Positions 33,706 through 38,720 of a DNA stretch of 38,720 nt are shown in pieces. Under the pieces are notes generated by a model that had not been told where the DNA came from, did not search any database, and saw only the letters and a program-made list of their open reading frames with translations. This DNA comes from Methanobacteriota archaeon (GTDB lineage Archaea > Halobacteriota > Methanomicrobia > Methanomicrobiales > Methanoculleaceae), in NCBI GenBank assembly GCA_016841385.1, contig JAENZF010000002.1:5268-43987 (forward strand). Reading direction: 5' to 3'. The stretch's first letter is position 1. Each line of letters begins with the position of its first letter. A program made the position numbers and the translations under genes.

Positions 33706-34669
33706 CGCGGTCGTCATCCCCACCCTGATCGCGGTCGGGATTGTCGTTTACATGCTCTACCGCGTATGGGACGACCTCCTGCTGACGCTCGAGCACGCCG
33801 TGATACCCTTCCTCTTTGCCGCCTTCGGGATCTGCGTTGTGGCCTGGGTCCTCCGGGGGTACCGGTACCAGTTCATCCTGCGGGGGCTTGACGTCAAGAA
33901 GAGCCTCTGGTTCTCGACCGCCTGCATCTTCATCTCCCAGACGGCGAACCTCATCGTTCCCGCACGCCTCGGCGACTTTGTACGGATGCTCATCCTCAAG
34001 CACGAGGACGATGCCACCTACTCGCAGGGGTTCTCGTCCCTCGTCGTCGAGCGCGTCTTCGATATCCTGATGATCGCGGTGCTCGGCGCCGTCGCGCTCC
34101 CGTTCGTCCTCGCTGTCCTCGACGTCCCCGACTGGTTCATCACGGTCATCATCGTCCCCCTCGCCGCAGGCGGCATCTTCTTTGCCGTGCTCCTCTGGTC
34201 GGGCAGGATGAAGTCCGGGAACCGGATCGTCGTTGCCGTCCAGAGGATGCTCGATGAGGTGAAGCGAGCCTCCCTCAACCCCCGGGCCCTCGTTGTGCTC
34301 AGCGGATCCTCGCTCCTCATATGGATCGTCGACGTGCTGGTCTGCTACGCAGTCGTCCTGATGTTCCAGGAGCCGGTCCCGTTCGGGATCGTCATCCTCG
34401 CGATCGTCATCGGCAATCTCGTCAAGGCGGTCCCGCTCACCCCGGGAGGGGTGGGAACCTACGAGCTGGCACTCGCGCTGACCTTCGGGCTCGCGGGGAC
34501 GCCGGCAGTCACGGCGACACTGATCGCGGTCGTCGATCACCTGATCAAGAACCTGGTCACGCTCATCGGGGGTGTCGGGTCAATCTACTACTTCGGCGAC
34601 TGGTCGATGGACCTCTTAAAGAAGGCCTTTTCCAGGGAGATCGAGAAGGAGGAGACGTTTGGCGGGTGA
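33689..34669 (+). CDS. Flippase-like membrane protein (LPG-synthase TM family)
   Basis: A 326-residue membrane protein with about seven or eight helices of the UPF0104/lysylphosphatidylglycerol-synthase transmembrane family. Signatures include RYQFILRGL, IPARLGD-like LIVPARLGDFVRML, SSLVVERVFDILM, and the motif VPLTPGGVGTYELALAL. The family is the membrane half of AglD-type proteins and is assumed to move or bind lipid-linked sugar. I chose the ATG at 33689; the frame opens earlier inside the GT2 gene, but the first hydrophobic helix starts right after this ATG. Ends overlap both neighbours, giving tight coupling. Confidence 0.88.
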   Translation: MWKKVSAVVIPTLIAVGIVVYMLYRVWDDLLLTLEHAVIPFLFAAFGICVVAWVLRGYRYQFILRGLDVKKSLWFSTACIFISQTANLIVPARLGDFVRMLILKHEDDATYSQGFSSLVVERVFDILMIAVLGAVALPFVLAVLDVPDWFITVIIVPLAAGGIFFAVLLWSGRMKSGNRIVVAVQRMLDEVKRASLNPRALVVLSGSSLLIWIVDVLVCYAVVLMFQEPVPFGIVILAIVIGNLVKAVPLTPGGVGTYELALALTFGLAGTPAVTATLIAVVDHLIKNLVTLIGGVGSIYYFGDWSMDLLKKAFSREIEKEETFGG

Positions 34670-36659
34670 ATTCGTCGTCCCCGTGCTGCTCTGGCTTGCG
34701 GTCATCAAAGTGCTCCATCTCGGCACCTGGCCGGCGCTCGACCGCACCCTCGGCAACCTCTCGGCCGCCGCTGCATTCCCGGCATCGGTCCTCCTCTTCA
34801 CGCTCGGGTCCTGGTACTGCGGCCTATTGGGCCTGCCCGTCTGGCTCGCCCTCCTGCCGTTCCTCGCCGCAGTCGCCTACGCAGGGTGGCGGCGGTTCTA
34901 CACGAGGGAGCGCCTGCGATCAGCACTCCCCTGGGACCTCGCCTTCCTGGTTCCCTTCCTCTTCATGCTCGAGGTGCGCTGGATCAATCCGACCATCTCC
35001 TACGCCGAGAAGTTCATGGACCACGCCATCCTTGCGTCGATCATGCGGCTTCCAACCATCCCGCCGCTCGACCCCTGGTACGCAGGCGGGACGCTGGACG
35101 TCTACTACTACCTCGGCTACTGGATGAGCGGGGTGCTCGGGCTTGCATCCGGCGTGCCTTCGACGGTCACCTTCAACCTCGCCCTCCCGACCGTGCTCGG
35201 CCTCGCCGTCGTCTCGCTCTACGCCCTCGGGCATCTTCTCCTCGATCGCTACCGGTGGCTCCCGGTGCTTGCGCTCTTCATCCCGAACCCTTCGGCGATC
35301 TACCACATCCTGATCGGTGACGCATGGTTTGACGTCCTCTGGGGGAGCACCCGGACGATCACGAACACCATCAACGAGTATCCCATCTTTTCGATGCTCT
35401 GGGGCGACGTGCACCCGCACGTCATGAGCTTCTTCAACCAGGGGTTCCTGCTCTTTCTCCTGGTCTTTGCCTACATGCGGTGGGGGACTCTCTCCATGCG
35501 GGGACGGGCAATCCTCTGCGGGCTTGCCGCCCTCGCCCTCGGGTCCATGCCCGGGTTCAACTCCTGGGACGTGCTGGTCTATGCCCCGGTCACGCTGGTC
35601 TTCGGCCTCCTGATCTGGCAGCGCTTTGGGAGCCTTGCGTGGGACAAACAGAAGTCCTGGATGGTGCTTGCGGCGGTGCCGCCGCTCGCGATCATAGCGT
35701 ATCTCCCGTTCTACCTGCAGCTCAACAGCCCCGGCGTCGGCGGGATCGCGATCGTCCCGGTGCCCTCCGAACCGCTGGAGTTCCTGCTGGTCCACGGGTT
35801 CTTCCTCGCGGTGCTGGTCGCCTATTGTATCCCGGATATCAGAAAACGCCCCTACCTCCTGCTCGCCGCGGTGCCGTTCGTGCTCGCCGGCTACCCGGCG
35901 GCGGCCATCGCCGCCGTCCCGCTGATCTACCTCATTGCCCGCCGCAAGTTCCCGGCCACCGATACGCTCGCCATCCTCGGGCTCCTGATCGTCCTCGCTA
36001 CCGAGCTCGTCTACCTCAAGGACAACATGGGGGAGACCTACTTCCGGATGAACACGGTCTTCAAGTTCTATCTCCCCGCCTGGATCCTGATGGGGACGGC
36101 AAGCCTTGCCGTCATCGGGGAGTGGCTCCGGAGCGCTGAAATCGGCCGGCATATCCCCGCCCGGATGGAGAAGGTATTACCGGCCCTGGCTGTGGTGCTG
36201 CTCCTTGCCGCACCCTTCGCGATCAATGTCGACTTCGGCTACGGGAGCCACACCCTCGACGGGGCGGCATACCTCGAAGGCTCGCACCCGGGGGATGCGG
36301 CAGCGATCGCGTTCCTCCGGAGCCTTCCGGGCGACCACATCATCGTCGAGGCGGAGGGCGGAGATTACACCTACTACTCACGGGTGTCGTCGTTCACCGG
36401 GATCCCGGCAGTCATCGGGATGCCGTTCCACGAGTATATGTGGCGGGGAGACGAGGGACGTATAAGCGAACGGAGCGCTGACGTGCGGAGAATATACGAG
36501 CAGCCGTCGAGGACCATCGACCTTTCGCGGGCGTACAACGCCACGCTCCTGTACGTGGGTGCCGAAGAGCGCGATCGCTACAATGTTTCCATCCCGACAG
36601 AGGCGCTCGGACTCATCTACGACGCACAGGGGGTCCGGATCTATCGGATCCCTGCATAA
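34659..36659 (+). CDS. DUF2298 membrane protein (Chlor_Arch_YYY)
   Basis: A 666-residue polytopic membrane protein of the DUF2298/Chlor_Arch_YYY family. About 14 hydrophobic helices are present. Family hallmarks are ISYAEKFMDHAIL, PLDPWYAGGTLDVYYYLGYW (the tyrosine run that names the family), INEYPIFSMLWGDVHPHVMS and PGFNSWDVLVY. It is a GT-C-like fold of unproven activity; it often accompanies the TIGR03663 protein, which is about 6 kb upstream here. The start is a TTG at 34659 with GGAGG (34649-34653) upstream; the reading frame overlaps the flippase-like gene by 11 nt. The C-terminal soluble part (about 530-666) contains GDHIIVEAEGGDYTYYSR. Confidence 0.85.
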   Translation: MAGEFVVPVLLWLAVIKVLHLGTWPALDRTLGNLSAAAAFPASVLLFTLGSWYCGLLGLPVWLALLPFLAAVAYAGWRRFYTRERLRSALPWDLAFLVPFLFMLEVRWINPTISYAEKFMDHAILASIMRLPTIPPLDPWYAGGTLDVYYYLGYWMSGVLGLASGVPSTVTFNLALPTVLGLAVVSLYALGHLLLDRYRWLPVLALFIPNPSAIYHILIGDAWFDVLWGSTRTITNTINEYPIFSMLWGDVHPHVMSFFNQGFLLFLLVFAYMRWGTLSMRGRAILCGLAALALGSMPGFNSWDVLVYAPVTLVFGLLIWQRFGSLAWDKQKSWMVLAAVPPLAIIAYLPFYLQLNSPGVGGIAIVPVPSEPLEFLLVHGFFLAVLVAYCIPDIRKRPYLLLAAVPFVLAGYPAAAIAAVPLIYLIARRKFPATDTLAILGLLIVLATELVYLKDNMGETYFRMNTVFKFYLPAWILMGTASLAVIGEWLRSAEIGRHIPARMEKVLPALAVVLLLAAPFAINVDFGYGSHTLDGAAYLEGSHPGDAAAIAFLRSLPGDHIIVEAEGGDYTYYSRVSSFTGIPAVIGMPFHEYMWRGDEGRISERSADVRRIYEQPSRTIDLSRAYNATLLYVGAEERDRYNVSIPTEALGLIYDAQGVRIYRIPA

Positions 36660-36734
36660 ACACTCAGCGGCCATGTTCATGCGGGCAGGCACGAAAATGG
36701 CGGAACTGCACCCCCCTTTGCGGGGTCGAATGAC

Positions 36735-36840
36735 AAACCTTTATCACTCCTCTTAATGACATAATAGAGCGCATTCGATCAGCTACGCTACTGATGAATG
36801 ATGACGGAGCAGCAGTGGGCTGCCCCCGAAAGAGGTGAGT
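36735..36840 (+). promoter_or_regulatory. L7Ae promoter and structured leader
   Basis: TTTATCAC in an AAACC context (36735-36747) predicts a start near 36768 and a leader of about 74 nt. The leader contains CTGA (36791-36794), a box-C-like ATGATGA (36798-36804) and a GCAGC/GCTGC hairpin (36809-36823). Since L7Ae binds K-turns and box C/D RNA, this may be an autoregulatory site. The Shine-Dalgarno AGGTGA lies at 36833-36838. Confidence 0.45.
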
Positions 36841-36841
36841 T

Positions 36842-37210
36842 ATGGCAAAGGCATATGTAAAATTCGAGATTCCGGAAGAGATCCAGAATAAGGCCCTTGA
36901 AGCTCTTGAAATCGCAAGAGATACCGGTAAGGTGAAGAAAGGGTCCAACGAGGCAACAAAAGCAGTCGAGCGGAACATCGCCCAGCTGGTTCTCATCGGT
37001 TCGGACGTTGAGCCTGAAGAAATTGTAATGCATCTGCCGCCGCTCTGCGAAGAGAAGCAGATACCTTTTGTCTACATCACGAAGCAGAACGATATCGGTT
37101 CCGCGAGCGGCCTCGAGGTCGGCTCAGCTGCTGCCGCTATCGTCAAGTCCGGCAAGGCAAAGGACCTCGTCGAAGAGATCGCGAAGCAGATAACTGCACT
37201 GAGAGAGTGA
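36842..37210 (+). CDS. rpl7ae: 50S ribosomal protein L7Ae
   Basis: A 122-residue archaeal L7Ae. It binds K-turns in 23S rRNA, box C/D and H/ACA guide RNAs and RNase P. The sequence is typical: [13 protein letters not shown] (about 38-50), [40 protein letters not shown] and [12 protein letters not shown] strong AGGTGA site precedes the ATG. It heads the standard archaeal string L7Ae-S28e-L24e-Ndk. Confidence 0.97.
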   Translation: MAKAYVKFEIPEEIQNKALEALEIARDTGKVKKGSNEATKAVERNIAQLVLIGSDVEPEEIVMHLPPLCEEKQIPFVYITKQNDIGSASGLEVGSAAAAIVKSGKAKDLVEEIAKQITALRE

Positions 37211-37220
37211 GGAATAGATT

Positions 37221-37430
37221 ATGGCAAACGACGGAACGCCCGCAGAAGTTATCGAGATCATCGGCATGACCGGCATGCATGGCGAAGCCCAGCAGGTGAA
37301 GTGCCGGGTTCTCGATGGCCCGAACAAGGGGCGGATCATCACCCGCAACACCGTGGGCCCCATCAGGGAGGGAGACATCCTCTCGCTGCTCGAGACCGAG
37401 CGTGAGGCCAAGAAACTCTCGAGGCGGTAA
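37221..37430 (+). CDS. rps28e: 30S ribosomal protein S28e
   Basis: A 69-residue S28e, an OB-fold protein near the mRNA exit channel. It is recognised by [20 protein letters not shown], then [20 protein letters not shown], then [20 protein letters not shown]. Length matches the family. It lies 10 nt after L7Ae and 2 nt before L24e, with GGAA upstream of the ATG. Confidence 0.96.
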   Translation: MANDGTPAEVIEIIGMTGMHGEAQQVKCRVLDGPNKGRIITRNTVGPIREGDILSLLETEREAKKLSRR

Positions 37431-37432
37431 CC

Positions 37433-37624
37433 ATGGTCGATAAATACGTCTGCAGTTTCTGTGGAGATCTCCTGGAGCCCGGCACCGGCAAGATGTTCGT
37501 CAAGAGGGACGGGACCATCTACTACTTCTGCAGCACCAAGTGCCAGAACAACTACAGGCTCGGCCGGGTGCCACGCCGCGTCGAGTGGACCGCGGCGGGA
37601 CGCAAGGCCCGCGGCAAAGAGTGA
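37433..37624 (+). CDS. rpl24e: 50S ribosomal protein L24e
   Basis: A 63-residue L24e with an intact C4 zinc site: Cys7, Cys10 (CSFC) and Cys33, Cys37 (CSTKC). [18 protein letters not shown] and RVPRRVEWT are typical. It starts 2 nt after the S28e stop (ATG at 37433) and is co-translated. Its length equals that of other archaeal L24e proteins. Confidence 0.96.
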   Translation: MVDKYVCSFCGDLLEPGTGKMFVKRDGTIYYFCSTKCQNNYRLGRVPRRVEWTAAGRKARGKE

Positions 37625-37629
37625 TCGGC

Positions 37630-38079
37630 ATGGACCGCACCTTTGTGATGGTCAAGCCCGACGGCGTCCAGCGCGGACTCGTCGGGGAGATCGTCTCCCG
37701 GTTCGAGGCTAAAGGACTCAAACTCGCAGGGGCAAAACTCGAGCTCCTCCCCGAGGAACGGGTCGTCGAGCAGTACCGGGAACACCTGCAGAAGCCCTTC
37801 TTCCCGGGTCTCGCGGCCTACATCATGAGCGGACCCTGCTTCCTGACGGTCTGGGAAGGAAAAGGTGCAGTCGCGGTCGTCCGCAGCATGATCGGCGCCA
37901 CAAACCCTGCAGAGGCTGCACCGGGTTCCATCCGCGGCGACTTCGCTCTCGACATCGGGCGGAACGTGATCCACGCATCCGACTCCCCCGAGAGCGCCGC
38001 CCGTGAGCTCGGTATTCACTTCGCGTCCGGCGAACTGGCCGATTACTCGAAGATCGACGAGCCCGTCCTCTACGAGTGA
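37630..38079 (+). CDS. ndk: Nucleoside diphosphate kinase
   Basis: A 149-residue NDK that moves the gamma phosphate between nucleoside triphosphates and diphosphates through phospho-His115 (NVIHASDS). Other family sites are [15 protein letters not shown] (7-21), [15 protein letters not shown] and [17 protein letters not shown]. The ATG at 37630 has GTGATC upstream matching the 16S 3' end and gives the normal N-terminus; the longer frame runs inside rpl24e. In many archaea infB follows directly; here about 600 nt of non-coding sequence follows instead. Confidence 0.97.
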   Translation: MDRTFVMVKPDGVQRGLVGEIVSRFEAKGLKLAGAKLELLPEERVVEQYREHLQKPFFPGLAAYIMSGPCFLTVWEGKGAVAVVRSMIGATNPAEAAPGSIRGDFALDIGRNVIHASDSPESAARELGIHFASGELADYSKIDEPVLYE

Positions 38080-38088
38080 GTGCCGGGA

Positions 38089-38122
38089 CCGCCATTTCAG
38101 GCGGAAACCGCTTATTTTTTCT
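38089..38122 (+). terminator. Terminator after ndk: hairpin plus T-tract
   Basis: A CCGCC/GGCGG stem (38089-38093 and 38100-38104) with loop ATTTCA is followed by a T-rich tract with six consecutive T (38112-38122). This should end the L7Ae-S28e-L24e-ndk transcript. Confidence 0.7.
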
Positions 38123-38261
38123 TGAGTGTCCGGCTGCGTAGCGGTGCGTGGGCGTCTCGTCCCCGGGAAGGATACAGTTCAGACCTTTGCTTGCACAGCG
38201 GGACATCGCGAAACTGTACACGGATTTCCAGTGGATATCGCGACTGGGGGAAGGGGCTGAC

Positions 38262-38287
38262 GGGGAGGGGGGCCTGCCCCCCTCCCC
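38262..38287. repeat. Perfect 12-bp-arm palindrome, poly-G/poly-C
   Basis: GGGG-A-GGGGGG-C at 38262-38273 is followed by CT and its exact complement at 38276-38287. It is a 26-nt self-complementary block with a 2-nt centre. It could be a very stable hairpin or a G-rich structure; it has no T-tract and lies far from the ndk stop. Confidence 0.7.
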
Positions 38288-38324
38288 TGTCTCTACCGCA
38301 TAATGGGATACACGTAACCCCCAC

Positions 38325-38400
38325 CCCGCCCGGCCTCCGGCCTCCTCAGTCGCACCTTCGGTGCTCATGCTCCGGCCCTATGGCCCGTCGCACCCCACAC
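38325..38400. repeat. Dispersed hairpin element near the right edge
   Basis: Hairpins: GGCC/GGCC with loop TCC (near 38331-38341), GCACC/GGTGC with loop TTC (38352-38364), and GGCC/GGCC with loop CTAT (38374-38385). The block GGTGCTC-AT-GCTCCGG and the tail CCGTCGCACC match the copies at 3566-3610 and 296-340, and the stem bases differ but remain paired. Confidence 0.75.
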
Positions 38401-38697
38401 CTCGGGGCGGGGGCAGTCATGGCGATACCCGGTGGAAAGCCGTGCTCCGGAGTGCAGCCATCCGCGAAGGCGCGAAATCTGTGGGGGTGCTATCCCTGCG
38501 CTTTCCTTTCGCGGCAACGCGAGCGACGGGCGATCCCTCACATACCAAAGCCCTCAAAATAAGGTGAAATAGTCCACTAGATAACCCCGCGCCAACGTAA
38601 ACTGCCGGCGGAAAAAATCTTCACCGGAGCAGGTTTCCAGGGAAACGGATCGTCCGTCCTCCCCTCAAACCACAAGTGCTAATATCGAACCTGCCAC

Positions 38698-38720
38698 ATG
38701 CCTGATCACGAATGGTGGAC
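38698..38720 (+). CDS. Possible start of a gene running off the window
   Basis: An ATG at 38698 opens a frame reading MPDHEWW to the window edge. A TAATATC stretch lies upstream (38680-38686), but only about 16 nt away, closer than normal for a leaderless start. Seven codons are too few to identify anything. Confidence 0.2.

Larger units (their letters stand above)
38123..38697. other. Non-coding GC-rich stretch with hairpins
   Basis: No gene is supported here. The open frames spanning it are low-complexity GC-rich reading. It contains a 26-nt near-uninterrupted palindrome at 38262-38287, hairpin-family elements at 38325-38400, and a CGCG/CGCG hairpin with loop GCAA near 38517-38528. A more AT-rich section follows after about 38560. 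Confidence 0.6.

Noticed and set aside
38080-38562. 160-codon frame after ndk
   Set aside because: It runs through the terminator, the poly-G/C palindrome and hairpin elements, and has no family likeness.

Overview
The window reads as a stretch of a GC-rich methanogen chromosome, most likely Methanomicrobiales and probably close to Methanoculleus. This is judged from gene content and protein style; no database was searched. Archaeal markers include EF-1alpha, S10/L7Ae/S28e/L24e, a CetZ tubulin, an F420-type LLM oxidoreductase, archaeal CobT/CobZ, a separate GMP-synthase amidotransferase subunit, a small methanogen sulfite-reductase-like protein, archaeal TATA/BRE promoters with several probable leaderless starts, and a GGAA-N6-TTCC NrpR-type operator before amtB-glnK. 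Genes are dense, with many 1-13 nt overlaps. No rRNA, tRNA, insertion sequence or CRISPR array was recognised.

Layout. 1-785: no convincing gene; GC-rich hairpin repeats including a 45-bp tandem repeat. 786-3465: overlapping operon of DUF5806, MobB-MoaE fusion and GlmM. 3466-3875: second hairpin cluster, then an AT-rich promoter. 3876-7726: a 1188-residue alpha-solenoid protein overlapping an acylphosphatase. 7708-8643 (minus): a stand-alone Cas1 homologue with an apparently altered metal site. 8720-8911: remnant of a molybdate/tungstate-type binding protein. 9086-12107: PaaK-PaaK-ACT operon, probably arylacetate activation. 12116-15278 (minus): HPS-RraA fusion, two DUF1538 membrane paralogues and a PII-like protein. 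15439-16401: F420-type oxidoreductase. 16471-18013 (minus): amtB-glnK. 18111-18716: DUF2115. 18765-22697 (minus): nitroreductase, TraB-family, YkgJ-type, guaAA and cobT. 22970-25039: cobZ, cobS and a sulfite-reductase-like protein. 25194-25496 (minus): small Cys-rich protein. 25675-28998: EF-1alpha, S10, Agl23-like membrane protein. 29385-31646 (minus): cetZ with a membrane-anchored coiled-coil protein. 31761-36659: FAD oxidoreductase, GT2, flippase-like and DUF2298 proteins, probably surface glycan/lipid assembly. 36842-38079: L7Ae, S28e, L24e, Ndk. 38080-38720: terminator, then hairpin-rich non-coding DNA.

The most interesting items are (1) a dispersed family of hairpin elements sharing a 40-45 nt consensus in at least four intergenic loci, whose stems change sequence but stay paired; (2) the solitary Cas1 homologue in which the Cas1 catalytic glutamate appears to be serine; (3) a two-gene CetZ and membrane coiled-coil operon; (4) a DUF1538 pair with its own PII-like protein a few kb from amtB-glnK; and (5) well-placed operator-like dyads at the amtB, hps-rraA, tuf and solenoid-gene promoters.
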